A stretch of 64,000 nt of DNA from Sciurus carolinensis (GCF_902686445.1 NC_062217.1:88097758-88161757); one strand, 5' to 3'; shown: positions 44,640 to 58,642, numbered from the stretch's first letter. Numbers and translations: made by a program. Notes: generated by a model not told the origin, from the letters alone.

Positions 44640-45380
44640 GAATCCTGTCTCCCTCAACCTCAAGCAATTGATCTTAAAGAACATTTCCACCATAACCTTG
44701 CTTTTAAATTTGGAAACTATTTTGGTCCTCTTTAACTTTTTTTTCCATAGTGTCATAGTATTACTTTAAAGACTTATTTTTTATTTAATACTTCCTGCTA
44801 AGTTTCATTTATAATTTTATATTATTATATTTCAATAACTTTGTACAATTTTCTATATGTGAACATATTACAGTTCATCTATCTACTCTCTTTTTAATAT
44901 TGATATTTATATAAAGACTTATAAATATATATTTATGTATTTTTATATAAATATTACATACTTATATATTTATAAGTCATATTGTTTGAACAGTATTTTA
45001 TGAAAATATATATTGCTGACCATGTCTAAGAAGAGAACATCGTAGTTTATTTCAGGTGATAATGTCAAAATATTTCTCAAAGTAGTTAAAATATTTAAAT
45101 TCCCATAATAATCAATTTAGATTAGAAGGTGTGAAAACCACATCTTCTTCAACCCTTGAAATGTGTGACTTGCATGTACATTTCCAAGTAAATGTTTGAA
45201 AATGGTATTGCATTGCTTTCTTACTTGCTGATCATTAATTACATTGAACATCTCTTCCTATATTTATTGAATGTACATATTGGCTCTTTGTAGGAATGTC
45301 ACTCTATTGGTTTTTGCACACTTTTCATTATTGATTGATATATAGAAATATTTTTCATTTAATGTGAAATACATTGAATG
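44640..45380 (-). mobile_element. Ancient L1M ORF2 3' region, heavily decayed
   Basis: On the plus strand the reversed L1 order is still visible: TGAACATATTACAGTTCATC, ATTTCTCAAAGTAGTTAAAA, GTATTGCATTGCTTTC, TACATTGAACATCTCTTCCT and TATTGGCTCTTTGTAGGAAT. No open frame survives. Confidence 0.6.
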
Positions 45381-45650
45381 AATTTAAATACATTCAGAAT
45401 AATTTGTTTTTAATGCTTTTTTACTTTCTTAAAATGTACTTAGATGAATCGAATGTATTTTATCCAAAAGTAACTTAAATTTTAAACATTAAGCAAAGAT
45501 ATTAAAATAAAAATAAAGTAACTTAATAATATATATTAGTTTTAATAAGTGTGTAGACATACCATGTTCTTAAATAAGAATAATATATTGAAAAGACACC
45601 AATTTTTCCTAAATTTAGGTACATATTGAAAAATTCCAATCAAAATTTCA

Positions 45651-45893
45651 ATAGGACCTGGGTGAAGCAAGGCATGACTATAATCCCAGTGACTCAGGAA
45701 GCTGAAGCAAGGGATTACAAGTTCAAAGACAGTATCAAGGAAAAGTCAGGAACTAAGCAACTAAGTGAGACCCTGTCTCTAAATACAATACAAATTAGGA
45801 CTGGAGGTGGGGCACAGTGGTCAAGTGTCCCTGAGTTCAATCCAGAGTAGCAAAAAAACAAAACAAAAAAAAAAAAAAATAAAAAAAAATAAA
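45651..45893 (+). mobile_element. B1-dID SINE with long A-rich tail
   Basis: ATAATCCCAGTGACTCAGGA, AGTGAGACCCTGTCTCTAAA (B1 half), GGCACAGTGGTCAAGTGTCC and GAGTTCAATCCAGAGTA (ID half), then about 40 bases of A-rich tail. The 74-codon frame at 45626-45850 is SINE sequence, not a gene. Confidence 0.92.
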
Positions 45894-48886
45894 AATCTCA
45901 ACAGAGAATTCCATGACAGTAAATATATGATTATTTAATCTGTAAAAGAACAAAGGCAGGATTTATGAGTAATATTATGGACACAATGAGAGACTTGTCC
46001 TTTCACATGGCAGTACACATTGTGAAGTTAGAGTAATTAAGGGAGTGAGGTAATGGCACAGGGTTAAATATATTAATGTAAAATACATATGATGGTAGGC
46101 TTAAATTTTATATTGCTATTATTATGATTTAATTTTATCTCTTCAATTGTCAAAATATTCCTCAAGAAGGAATTTTATAAGAGTGATTTTCTTGATAATT
46201 TTTGTTTTAAAAGAGCTGTTGGTGAGCATCAGGAGAACATTTATTATCAAGACAGATCAAACAAAGCCCATTCATGCAGGCTACTCTTGTGAAAAGCTTC
46301 ACAATCTCCTAACTCAAATTCCCTCCTGAAATTTTCCACTACACATAATTAATATTTCTCATTTCCAAGGAAGACAGTGGCAAGTTTTATTGGTCCCTAT
46401 AGGTTCAAAGCAACCTACCAAAATTTCCTTACCTTGTCACAATAAGTAGACATAAACAATAAAATATAAATAAAAAATTTTTACACAAATTGGATTGTTA
46501 CACATTTCTGTGTAGTTTAGATAATACTTTTCCACATTGTTTTATAGACCATATAAGATTTTATTGATTGCAAAATGAAAATAATTGTCACATGGAAAAT
46601 TAATAATTTCAAAATTTGATACGGGCTCTACTATAAATGAAATTCTTCTTTCTGTTGATATGAAGATTTTATATAATTGCCTTAGTATTATGATTTTTAT
46701 TGTTTCTTATTCCTGCTTATAGAGTATCATAATTACCATAAAATTAAATTTAAATTGATCTTCCATTTATTATCACTTCAAGGTGGCAACATCTTTTGTT
46801 TCATGACATTGTGGAATTTATACATCACATTGTTTGCCTTTGTTTATTTGAGAAGTAGAACCCTTAAAGCTGTCACAATGGAGATTTACCACACAGATTT
46901 GTGCTGTCTTTTCAGCACCTTCCTTCCACTGTTATGCCTGCCAACTAAACAATATCTCAATTTTAAGTCCTAAAAATGTCATAATTTTTTCTACCTCCAC
47001 AAAAGATAAAATAGATAAATCCTAGTCACTTAATTACTGTAATAGTGATTCATTTGATGCATATACATAATGCATAGACCTTGGTCTCCCAAAAAGACAG
47101 TAGTAAATATATGAGCTTTGAGAAAAAAAGAAGAAAGAAAGAATGAAAAGAAAGTGAACTTAAATTCTTATAACTGACCATATTTTGAAATGGTAAATCA
47201 TCATTATACAGAAATACACAAGTGTTGCATTCCACAATGTTTTTCCAGATGAATATATGCATCAAAATACAAAATGCTTTCACTTAAGCAGTTTAAAGAT
47301 TAACAAGACATTGAAATCCTGGCACAAATTAACAACTATTTTTCTTTCATGTCTGTGAATTTTGACCCATACATAATTCACCATCTTGGAGTCCAAGGTA
47401 GGCCACATGAAGGACTATCTCCATTCCACTAATTTAATATGCACATGCTGAAGAATTGTAGGAATGGAGAACTACTCATTTCAAAATTTTCTCCACCAAG
47501 TAATCTCTATAGAGCAGATAATGGATGTCTCACATTCCAGCTCTAAGTCTAAGTAAAAATGCATTTAAAAAGAAGGCCAGTAACACTATTTTATTTTATT
47601 TTTAATGAAGCTCTATATGATTATGCTAATTTAAAGTAAAAGACATCTAATATATCACTTTAATGACTTGTGAATCCTGCTTATCTATTAGTGGTAAAGT
47701 CAACTTAAAGATGTAAACATAAACCAATTATTATTCTTATTAAGCAGTTTCAGGCAACTTAATATCTCCTTTGCATGATGGAAAATGTAATGGAAAGTCT
47801 TTAAAAGAAGAATTCCCTTGAGAGCTTTTTGCTTTTTTCTGTTGACAAATCCAACATGCATTCATTTATCTTAGTTGTATCTGATATTGTTTTCTTCAGA
47901 CAGATGTAGCAGTATCCTCTAGTGTTCACTTAGAAACTGTATAAAACCTACAGTCAACCAGAATTGAGTAGTGTATACGATTTTCACTCTTCCTTTGCAG
48001 TCTTCAAACCAACAGAAATGCAGTGCATGAGAAAAAATAACAGCCAGTGCTTAGTTCTTAGGGTCTGGCTTAGCAGGGAGGTAGAAACAAAAAGTCATGT
48101 CAACAATAACAATGAAAACATTTTTAAAAGCTGTGATCTTATGCATAGCCTCAATATCAAAGGCTAGGCCTGCTGTTCGTGCCTTAACAAGTGGTCAGAA
48201 AAGGCAGACAACTTCATTCACACATGCTAGTTCAATGTCAAAGACAGAAAAATGGGAAGACAATGTAGATCTTTGCAGAAGTATGCAGTTAATGTGACAG
48301 CACTGTATGTACATCTATTAGATAAAAAATAAATAAATAAATAAATAAATAAAAATTGCTACCAGTAAATATCAATATCTTCTATTTTTTAAGCACTTCA
48401 CCTTTAGCTATAGAATAGAAGAGAACAACATATGACAATCACCCAAGACAAAAATTTATTCTGCTCTCAAGTTCCATTTTATTTTTTATCTTAGGCACTA
48501 TATTTATGTAAGATAAGCATTTATCTTTTTAACTTGTATTTGTTTAGTAGGGGTTTTTATTTGTTTATGCAGTTATAGTGATAAAACCTATGGCCTGGCA
48601 CATATTAGGCAATGACTATATCACAGATCTTCATTCACAACCAAAGGTAAACATTTAGACACCAAATATTTATACTTTTGCATATTTGGATAAATTAGTA
48701 CATGTAGAAAACCTCCAAACTTGACCAAATTTGGAAATAGTGTATGGGTTCACTTTTTCACACCCTGAAATGGCAACTCTCCTTATAAAAACTAAATTTG
48801 GATACAGGAAGGAAGGACCACTGATTAACCTGATTCAGGAACTTCAAACTTCATTCTGTCTATTTTTGGTAATAAAGAAGACTTGA
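45894..48886. other. Unique AT-rich intergenic DNA
   Basis: Three kilobases without a gene. It contains an (AAAT)n microsatellite at 48325-48354, and a short segment near 48590-48615 (GGCCTGGCACATATTAGGCA) that may be an L2/MIR end. Frames of 60-77 codons have no recognisable product. Confidence 0.5.
48325..48354. repeat. (AAAT)n microsatellite
   Basis: About seven AAAT units. Confidence 0.93.
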
Positions 48887-49075
48887 ATGAACTGGGTAGT
48901 AGTGATACACAACTGTAATCTGTGCATCTCTGGAGGCTGAGAAAGAAGAATCACAAGTTCAGTTCTGGGTCAGTCTCAGCAATAAACTATAGCCAGGTCC
49001 TCAGCAACTTAGTGAGACCCTGTCTCCAGATAAAAATAGAAAGGTCTGGAATGTGGCTCAGCACCCATGGGTTCA
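48887..49075 (+). mobile_element. B1-dID SINE
   Basis: TGTAATCTGTGCATCTCTGG, GGAGGCTGAGAAAGAAGA, CTTAGTGAGACCCTGTCTCC (B1 half), then GGTCTGGAATGTGGCTCAGC and CATGGGTTCAAAC (ID half). Confidence 0.9.
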
Positions 49076-50239
49076 AACATGTTTATCTCCAGTTCAATTT
49101 TTTTCAGCCTGGAATACAGGATTAGAAAAATAAAAGTCACATTCATTTTAACCATGCTTACAATAAATTAGAGGGGGGAGTATTTAAATATTCTAAAGTT
49201 TGAGGAACCATTTTAAATGGTTTGTACTGTTAATTGTCTTCCATTAATTAATGTGGTATAAAATTGGGAAATATCTTTTGTACTCTAATCAAATTACTAC
49301 AAATTCTCTTTTCCTCCTAGTTCATAAATTTTTCTGTAAACCTAAAAGTCAAAAATATTGTCAGAAGATACATTTTTACTTGAAACATACAAAAAAATTA
49401 TGTAATTCTTCCTTTTAAAATAATGTATAGCCTTTGATATCTTCCTGTTTTCAACATGAATTTGTCCTACCAGACATTTCTTCAGCCTGTTGAGTTCCAC
49501 CTACCTGCCCTATCTACCCTGACACACCTGGAAGGTGACTTTTCTCCTTCACATCTACTAGCCTGGTGTCCAGATGCTCTCTAGGCATCAAAGCTTTTTC
49601 AAGTCTTTCTACCTGGGCAGGCATAGGTCTTATATGCCTCACATTCAAGTTTTTTATTTTTATTCTGGAATATGAACATTTGAATTAAACTTCTTAATTA
49701 TTTTCCAAATAAAAGTAGGTAAGTGTAATTTTAGTCTCCAAAGTATCACTAAACTGTGGGCCTTACTAAATTGTGTTTCAGGACATGATATCCTGAAAAA
49801 CAGCATCTTTCAGTGAGTAAAAAGATTACTTTCTGATTGTCTACCTCCTTTCTCTTCTGAGACACAAAAAGAATTATTTTTCCCTTCTCCTCTGAAGACC
49901 TTCATGTAGAAAGGGGCCTTGCTCTATACACAGAGAAGGAAATGAAGACCCACTGAGACAGAAGAATCTGAACAGATAGACTTTGAAATTTCCTCCTCCA
50001 CCCCAGTGTACTACCATCAGTCATAACATTTGGTGCAATAAGTCATGATTGGCCTTTCTTCATAAAATGTAAGCAAACATATACACAGTTTCTCCTTTGT
50101 CTTTGGATATCCACTTCTGAATGTTCCTAGGTCATGTAAAAAATTGATTAGGTAAATTTGTTATGATATGTGGTTTTTGTGATAAGGGTGTCAGCCATGA
50201 ACCTTTCAATGGAAGAGGAAAATATGATTTTCTTGTCCT
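49076..50239. other. Unique DNA
   Basis: No gene. The somewhat GC-richer stretch at 49780-50110 could be an old LTR, but I cannot assign it. Confidence 0.4.
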
Positions 50240-50375
50240 GTAATCCACACCACCTGAAAGCTTGTTAGAAATCCATAGTCTCAGTCTCCCTTCAAGAATG
50301 GTGGATTTAAAATCTGCAATACTAACAATATCCCAAGTATTCCATTGTGCACATAGTTTTTGAGAAATGCTACAT
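50240..50375. mobile_element. MER5-type hAT DNA transposon
   Basis: ACCACCTGAAAGCTTGTTAG, AAATCCATAGTCTCAGTCTC, GATTTAAAATCTGCAATACT and GTTTTTGAGAAATGCTACA follow the MER5 pattern. Non-coding. Confidence 0.75.
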
Positions 50376-51229
50376 TATACTGTCAGAAACCTAAACACAC
50401 AAACAACAGCATCTAAACATTTTGTTTTGATTTAGGATAATCATAATTCTGTAGAAAGAATAATTTGGCTTGATGATCAAAAGCAAGTAACATTACCCTT
50501 ACCCTTAAGTTCTTCAGTAGTCTTATACTACTTTTCTCACTCACTCTACATAAAAGTCTTCAACAGTTAACCCCAAGTAGAATGTCTGAAAAAAAAATTA
50601 GATCTTTAAATTTTAAATCACTCCAAGCTCAACAAAACTTTGTTCCCTTATTTTCCAGTACATTACAAAGATACAGTTCAGGCAATTGGAATGTTTCTCT
50701 GGTTAAATGTTAGAGGTGGTCAGTCTAGGCAAAACCTCCTATCTTCAAAACCTTAAGAGGTCATTTTCACCTATCAAAAATTTAGCTTAAAAATTACCCC
50801 CTTCTGGGAAGATAAGAATAGATAAAACACAAAGAGACAATCAAATATAAATTAATAGGTGACAAAAGAAAGTCTAGTAGATAGAGTAAGGAGAATAGAA
50901 GCATGGAGGGAGGATGGGAGTAGAAAGGGGGGATCATGAACTGAAATTGATTTCCATGCATGTATGAGTTTATCAGGATGAAGCCAACTACTAAGTATTA
51001 CTACATAACTTTAATGTTTTTTAAAAAATTACCCTTTTCCTGAAAACTTTTTTTCTCTATATATCCTCCTTCTAATTGAGATCTGATAAAAACTAGTTTG
51101 GGTGAGCTAATGAATTTACTTAATTCCTCTGAATGTTTATCTCATCAATGGTAATGTAGGGAACATTCCTGAAGCTTATTTGACAGCAGTTACTGATTCA
51201 ATGATTTAAATAAACCCAACAGTCTGAAT
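50376..51229. other. Unique AT-rich DNA
   Basis: No gene or named repeat. Confidence 0.45.
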
Positions 51230-51700
51230 GGGGAAACTAAAGAAATGGTAAAGACTCTCTATGGACTGGCAGGCCTTTGCAGTTAGTGAGGCTGAGCTAT
51301 GAGCTGAGAGAAAGTCTCACTCAACAGGCATTACGGCAAGCTGTGATGTCAGTTCACTCATACTGCATTGCCTCATACCGTGTGCTGGAGCCTTGCCCTT
51401 TCCCCTAGTCCTTTGTCTTAGACTTGTTGCTGGACAGAATTACTTAGGGATACTTGGTTTGTTTTTATTAGTAGGACATATAGCTTACTGATAGTTTGAT
51501 TCTAAATGCTTTAACAAGTGCTCTAACCTGATTGGATAATGTGCCAATATATGCCTTGTATAAATGAAAGTAAAATCAGATCTGTGCCTTCTGAGCCTGG
51601 TCTCCGATGTCTGTGTTCTTTGGGTAACATCTTCATCCTCACCCTCAGCGCAACCCCCCGTTCAATAAAACAAGATGGTAGTACAGGCTCAATGGGCTAG
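51230..51700 (+). repeat. Possible solo LTR of unknown family
   Basis: GC-richer than its surroundings. It contains CCAAT-type motifs (TGATTGGATAAT at 51529, GTGCCAATAT at 51541), a TATA-like CTTGTATAAATGAAAG at about 51557-51572, a CT/GT-rich stretch resembling R-U5 (51590-51660) and AATAAAAC at 51665. The order resembles an LTR promoter to poly(A) layout. I could not find TG...CA ends with a matching target duplication, so the call is tentative. Confidence 0.38.
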
Positions 51701-53276
51701 ATCTGTATGTTTCAAACTTTAATTACTCACAACAACCAGAAAATAAAATTTTAAAGCTTTATCTACAGAATTGTGTATTTTAAGTTGACATTTCAATGTT
51801 TCCTCATGAGTGTAAATAATGGGATATTAAGTAATTTTCAAACTATTATAAATATTGCCATGTTAAAGAATTTACACCACTTTTTAAGTGCACCCAGTGA
51901 AATCTAAAAGCCATAATGATTTCATACTGAATATCATTCGTGAAAAAATAAGTGATCACATTCTTTTTTACTGATCAAGGAGTGCATAAATAAATGCATT
52001 CTACTGTCATACATAACTAATTAGAACAAATTTTTAGAAGCTTTTTAAATTAAAAAGGTATGACCAATAAAAAAAGAATGAGTGTTTTATGAAAAAAAAT
52101 TACATGTTATTTCTTTGTTTTCTTTGTGTTTATCTTTTTGATCAATGTACTCCTTAAGTTATTATACTAAAGATATTTATTTTTATGCATGAATATCTGA
52201 CATTGATCAATTTACCATACATTGCTTGGATAAGATATTGAATTTGAAATTAAGATTATTTCTTTAAGTTATAATGCTTAAAGGTTGCAAATTATTTTCC
52301 TGAACTATAATTATAATTATATTTAGTAAATAACTGATCAAAACTATGTAGATATTATGCATTTTAAATGATTTTTAATTGAAATTTAATTTAATTTTAA
52401 CCAATGAATACATGAAAACATAAACTGTACAAATTAATGGGGTATCATTTGATGTCTTGATACATGTATATATTATTGTTTCTTATTAGAAATGTTTACC
52501 AAGTTAAGGTGAATTTTTCTTTTTCTTCTGAAAATAGATAATACTGCCATGCAGTGTGCATCAACTCGTTATCTATTTTTCATTGCTGTTAGATGTAAAC
52601 CTTGGAAAATATTGTTTGCATAAATAAGTGGTTAGGAGTGGAAATAGTTTTCTTATAACAGTGTGATTTATTTATTTCAACTTCAATTTTACAATAAATA
52701 CTAGAGTAATTAATCATTAAAGTGACTTTTATTGCTCTATCAACTGATAATTTTATTAGCTCCTCCTTTAATTTGAAAGCAAAGAATTGAAAACCATTTG
52801 ACTTGAAATAAAATTTGATATCCATTCCCATTGTTAATGGCAATCTTTAAATTCTTTGTCTTGCACTTACATCCTTTGGACAGAATGCCTTTGTAAAATT
52901 TCCAAAAAAAAGGGAAGAATGCTTTTTTTTTGATTCTAAAAAAGGAAATGGTTGTTTGTAAAGGTGAATGTGCAAAGAATACTAGTTTGAGAGTTTGGGC
53001 TTAAACAGAGTTGATTCTTACAAAAGTCAACCTAATAACAAAAGAAAGTTGAGAATATAAAAATTGATCTCCTGGAAAACATAAGCACCCATATATTTCC
53101 TTGGAAAATCTCTGTGAATCCCCACTTTATATGAACTTCAGTTTGAAAACTGCTGCTCTGACATTTGTGAGAACTTTCCAGTTTGAAAATGTCTGTGTTC
53201 CTGGTTACAGGTACCAAGCCTGACTCCATTCATACAGTACTTACATACCTGTGTGTGTGTGGTCAGGGGTTCTCCT
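51701..53276. other. Unique AT-rich DNA with an L1M 3'UTR-like trace
   Basis: 52415-52500 (AAACTGTACAAATTAATGGG, GATGTCTTGATACATGTATA) resembles an old L1M 3'UTR on the plus strand. The rest is unassigned. Confidence 0.4.
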
Positions 53277-53397
53277 CCACTGAGTTTTAAATAACTTGAG
53301 AATAAGAGCATTCTTCATAAGTGTTACCTACTTCACACTGGTCTGCATAATGCTTTGAAATTAAAACCAGTTTATATGTATTTATTGAATGAAAAAT
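53277..53397 (+). mobile_element. L2 3' end fragment
   Basis: ATAACTTGAGAATAAGAGCA and TATGTATTTATTGAATGAAA fit the L2 3' end pattern. Confidence 0.5.
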
Positions 53398-55589
53398 TCC
53401 TTAAATCACAGTCACACATAGCATCTACCTTGTCAATTTTTTGCCACATTATATTATTAGGTATCTTATTATTCACAAATAATTTTTCAATAAACACTAC
53501 CATGATATGCTTCTTAATGCTTATTTTCTAACCTGTTGAATGATAAGATCACTGTGCATTATAAAATGAATATATGCATATACTGCATTTATAAGGTCTA
53601 TTTGTGAAAAATGCAATTCAATGTCTATTGGTAGACAGTCCCATTCCTATTTTCTACATTTTTTCAAGGAACACTATAACCCAATCAATATTTCATATCT
53701 CATATTCTCCTTTCTTTTCTAATTTTGTGCACCACTTAAATATAAATAGTCAGTTACACACATTGTCCATGCATATCAACAAATGAACTGTTCTTGGTAG
53801 AAACCTTTTAGTTTTTTGTTATTTAAGTGAATCTCAATAGGCATTTTATATGGAGACTACATGTGTAAGAGCAGTCATTTCTAACTAAGTACACCAAAGT
53901 CAAAATTACAGCAAATCTATTTTGCAATGTTATCACACATGCCAAACATACTATTGACTTACCTACAAAATGACTGTGTTATGCAGAGTACACTATAGTT
54001 AACCTTGTAAATTCACTGTACTTATAGCCCTAACAAGTATGTACTTTGTGAAAGAAAACACAGTGCTGAAAGCAAATGTCAATTTTGCTAAATAAATTTT
54101 TGAAAGCTTAAGTCATTTGACCTTTCCAGCTTAAACAAGAATTCGTCATTCTTGGATATGGAACAGGAAAAAACAACAAAACCCTAAGTAATAGCCATCT
54201 TGTTCTGGGATAGCCTTACACTGAATTATTAAAATAAATTTCCCTGCAGTGTGTAAATAAACAAAACAATAATATTTAGTCTCCTTAAATCACAGGTAAA
54301 GCTACAAATTAATTAGCCACCAGTAGCTTAGTACATACAAACATGGAGACAACCATGTTGTTCCTGAAACTGTCCTGGACTTGAGCAATTTTGCTCCAAG
54401 TTTCAGGATTTAAATCTATATCATGACTTGCAAATACTTTTCTTAACATACAAAACACTGACATAAATATCTGATCTTCAGTGACATTTAAGTTCCTTAC
54501 TTCAATTTAATATTTACCCAAGAAACAGCAAGGAAATAAGTTATGATACATAAATGGGAAATCAAAGACCTGAAAATGATCCCTGGGGTTTTTATCCTCT
54601 GTATGTAAACAAGACCAGCTCCAAAGCCTCGGTAAATTTCAGAATTTCCAAGAGGGAGGCTATTACTTATTTCTCTATTTGAAGCAGTTCATTTAAAAAT
54701 TATTTTAAGCCACAACATGTTTTCTAATGTGAGAATTTCTATTTGAAAATAAGACACTTAGAAAAATTTAATTTAGTAATACTGCCTATATGAATACACA
54801 TGCTATTGAGGACAGTTACCAGTTATATATTTGAATGAACATTTATTTACAAATAAAAGCAGTGGACTCCTGAATGCAGATTTCACTGAATTTCTCTTTT
54901 GACTATTTTTTCTGAGTTTATTTTGTAATATATATGTACTTTTTTTTGTTCTCTCCCTCTCTCTCTCTATCTCTGCCTTATTAGAAACTTTTCTCTGCTT
55001 TCCTACCTTAACATATTTACATTACCATACATAACTTTGTACCTCCCTTTTGTATTTATAATATTGTAAAAAGAAATGCATATGAGAGATTTAAGTGTGA
55101 TTGAGCCTCAGTAATCATGCTTAAATTTCAAACTCTGTGACATCTGTTAAGGAGCTAATTGTCTGGAACTGAATAAGAACTGGTTTTGCACATGATAAAA
55201 AAAAAAAAAAAACTGTCACAGAAAGGCAATTCTGAATTTTTAAAGAATTCAAATGATATGACATGACTTGTTTTAAAAGAAACAACCTTGAATCATGTTA
55301 GACAGTCTATTAAATCTAATTATGAAACCAAGTAAAGTTATTTGATATCCAATCATTGATCAGTTGAAATTCTAAATATGTTTAAGAATTGAAGAATTCT
55401 CAATTTAGAGTACAGAAAGATTGTATTTTTAAGACAAATTCTGTACTATTTAGTTAAATTTTATTTTGTTTAATTTGATCTTTTATTTGATGTATGCTAA
55501 ACCCTTGGCTCTCTGACTTCCTGGATCTCCTAGAAATAAACTATTTTAGATAGCTTATATTTACACATAACTAAGAATTTATTCTATGA
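53398..55589. other. Unique AT-rich intergenic DNA
   Basis: No gene. A CT-rich run lies at 54952-54972 and an A run near 55197-55212. Possible very old L1 traces near 53430-53670 are not convincing. Confidence 0.5.
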
Positions 55590-55800
55590 TGAAAGTTGCT
55601 TAAGCACTTGGTCCATGCCAAGATCTGTGTTGACTACCTTTCGCTCATCTCACTTTATTTTTCCAGTGACACTACCACAGATGGCATTTGTTGTCTCTTT
55701 TTATAGGTGGGGAGTCTGGAAGCCAGAGTGGGTAAGTGATTTGCCCACAGTCACACAGTGAATAATAGCTAAAGCCATGATAAAATCCAGACCCTCTGAT
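55590..55800 (-). mobile_element. MIR SINE
   Basis: Reversed MIR order on the plus strand: AAGCACTTGGTCCATGCCAA, CTCATCTCACTTTATT, TTTTTATAGGTGGGGAG, AAGTGATTTGCCCACAGTCA and CACAGTGAATAATAGCTAAA. Confidence 0.85.
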
Positions 55801-56884
55801 TTATCAGATTTATATTGATGAAATAAAAGACACTATTCATCTTTATTTTCCATGAAGAGAACATTGTAATATAGTGATTTAGTTCCCTGCTAGAATGGAG
55901 TGAGGGTAATTTAAACATTGATACTTCAAGAGCACATGGTGGTTGTCTCTACTTGCTATGTGCATTCTTCAGGGCTGTGACATAGTCAGAGTTTACTCAG
56001 GCAAGACTGTGGTCCCACAGTAGTCCCAGGAGAGCATAACTTGAAATATGTATCATGGCCCCTGAGATTCTAGTCCTATAACAAGGTGGTTATAGAGAAT
56101 TCATTTGAACATACCAGAAACTTTCAAAGGAAGTAATGAGCATCCACATAGGGTTCTCGGAATATATTCTCTGGTCCAGTCAGATAGAGAATGTACTAGA
56201 TTTTAAAAGTATTCCTTTTATCCTTAGAAACATTAAAGCAGGTGATTATCATTATGTCCATGAATGAGCAATGAATGAACAACAGTAAATTAAATTTGAC
56301 TGCCAAGTTGGAACTCTTCAAATATTTACATAATAAAATATGTATGTCAGGATTGATCATTTCTGCTACAGAAAAAATGAAAATTTCAAAATGCCATTTC
56401 ATCATTTATTTGTATTTATTAAATAATCAGAATTAAATAACAATTTAACTGATAAATGTTTATTTAAATTGTGAAAGAATGTCACATATTCTAGTTTTTT
56501 TGAGTATGAGTCATTAATAACTTAATTTTCTGATCAATTTCTTAACATAGGAAACCTATGCTTTTTAAGTATACATGTACTCTTAATATAAAGTAAGGAC
56601 TACTTCTAACCACCTTCTTCTTCAGAAATAAAGGTAATTACCTTCTTATTACTTTCTGTTTATAACTTTATTTAGAATAAAATGCCAAATAAATATTTAA
56701 AGATCAACTTGTATAAAGCACACTAGATGTTAACTAATTTAATAGAATTTGATTTTATCATTTTATTGTTACCTAATATGCCCGTGCATCTTTCCTAACT
56801 AAACGTCTAAAATTTTAATTTTGTAGTTGACTAGTATTGTTGATGAACCAATATTTAGAATATGAATCTATTTAATGAAGCTGA
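55801..56884. other. Unique AT-rich DNA
   Basis: No gene or named repeat. The 69-codon minus frame at 56196-56405 has no recognisable product. Confidence 0.5.
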
Positions 56885-57030
56885 TTTCTGTGGGTGGTCT
56901 ATCACTGATCTTCATCCCCATACCTTGTCTATTTTATTCTATAGCAGTGTTTTGCAAAGTTGCCCCGGCTGACTTTAAACTTGTGACTTCCTGTTCCAGG
57001 TTCCTGAATCACTGGTATGATGCAGATGTG
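56885..57030 (-). mobile_element. B1-dID SINE, degraded
   Basis: Reversed ID trace (CTGATCTTCATCCCCATACC), then reversed B1 (TTTTGCAAAGTTGCCCCGGC, CTTTAAACTTGTGACTTCCT, GCAGATGTGCCC). Confidence 0.78.
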
Positions 57031-58486
57031 CCCTTACATTTGACCAAAGCTTGATTTTTACATAGATTTTATGGAAAAATGATTTTTATAGCAAAGAGAG
57101 ATGTGGTAAATTTGTAAAATAATAAAAAGTGAGGGTGTAACAAATGTTAAAGTTCTCCTATGTTCACCATGTGTGCCTCCTTTCAGAATTTATCCACATT
57201 TTCCTATTACACATTTTCTGTCACATAATAAAGGAGCAACAATATTCATAAATAAGTAAACCATCAATATTCACAAAAACTTTGTACTGAGTACAGATTG
57301 AGCTAGTTTCTAAAAATGTACAAAGGACTAGAAACTACAGCTACTCATCTTAGAAAGATGTTACAATCTATAATAGTAACAAAGTTTTCTTTTTTCATGA
57401 AAAACATCTGTACTTATCCTTTAATCATAATTTAGCACTGTATTTTTCAGATTTCTCTGAACTCAGAAAATATTCTAGGTCAAAACAAGCAGAAACCAAA
57501 ATTATTCAGAGGTTTAAGATGTTGTAATAAAATAATATGAACAAGGCATAATTGTACAATATCAGGCCATATCATCATCTTACATTAAGGACTCATTGGA
57601 TTATTTTATTGTGAAAATAAGATGGATGTCCATCCATGCAAAACAAGTGTAATTCTATCAACCCTGCTGGGTAAGTCTTGGGTTTATTACTGAGCTGAGA
57701 ATCTGCAGAAACTATCTTTTACCCATTGAGATGATTATTCCTCTAAAGACATGACTTCTGCCTAGAGATTACATCTTGAGCTTTGCTGTTAGCCAATATG
57801 AACAGTGTTTAAATTTCTTTATGGCAACTCAGTGAGGTTTCAAAGCATTCACCTGCTTTACCTACTGTGCTTAGTAAAAAGGAATCCAGGGTATTTTCTC
57901 ATTTCCCTTTCCTCATTAATGTGAATAACCATCAATCTCAGGAAGGTCAGAGTCAGATATTCTTTTCAGTAGCTCTGTCACTGAAGCCCTTGTAGAACAC
58001 CAGTATGCCACCCATCCTCATTGCAGATGTGAATAAAAATAGTGTGTTTCATGACATGAGAATATAACAATCATAAAACATAAACAATAAAAGCCCTTGG
58101 GAATTATTTTTGTTTCTGAATATCAACATTTTATAGGTGTTTCATTTAACTCAAGGAAATAATTGTTTTATGATAAACTTTTAGATTCTAAAAATTTAAG
58201 AAGCTAAGAAATTTGATAGCAACAAAAAATTTTATTACCTGTAACACTAACACCAATCTCAAAGAAAAATAGTTTCACAAATAATTCTTGTTTGAAACAA
58301 CCTCATCAATTAATTAGCAAGTATTTCTATTTAAAGCAACATTGATTTACCTAACAAACTATTTAGATTTATTAGTATGTTCTATACTTCCAAATTTGGG
58401 CAACTGTACATATTGTAGTTATTAGCTTATTTTTTGTGTTTCCTCATTCTAAAAGCAATGAAAGAAATATAGTGTGATATTCAAAA
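57031..58486. other. Unique AT-rich DNA
   Basis: No gene or named repeat. Confidence 0.5.
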
Positions 58487-58642
58487 TGGGCATGCTAGTG
58501 TAAGTCTGTAATCTCAGCAACTCAGGAAGCTCAGAATTGCAAGTTCAAGTTCAATCTGGGCAACTTAGTGAGAATATCTCTTGAATATCTCTGGGTTCAA
58601 TCTCCAGTACCATACAGACACACACACATACACACACACACA
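58487..58642 (+). mobile_element. B1-dID SINE, internally deleted, with (CA)n tail
   Basis: TGTAATCTCAGCAACTCAGG, GGCAACTTAGTGAGAATATC (B1 half) and TGGGTTCAATCTCCAGTACC (ID half, its 5' part missing), then a CA microsatellite at 58617-58642 where the A tail should be. Confidence 0.85.

Noticed and set aside
48097..48297. 66-codon frame resembling a small secreted protein (MSTITMKTFLKAVILCIASI...)
   Set aside because: The hydrophobic start could mimic a signal peptide, but there is no domain, promoter or splice context, and frames of this length are common by chance here.
49780..50110. Possible ERVL-type LTR
   Set aside because: Slightly GC-richer, but I could not match an LTR pattern, ends or a target duplication.
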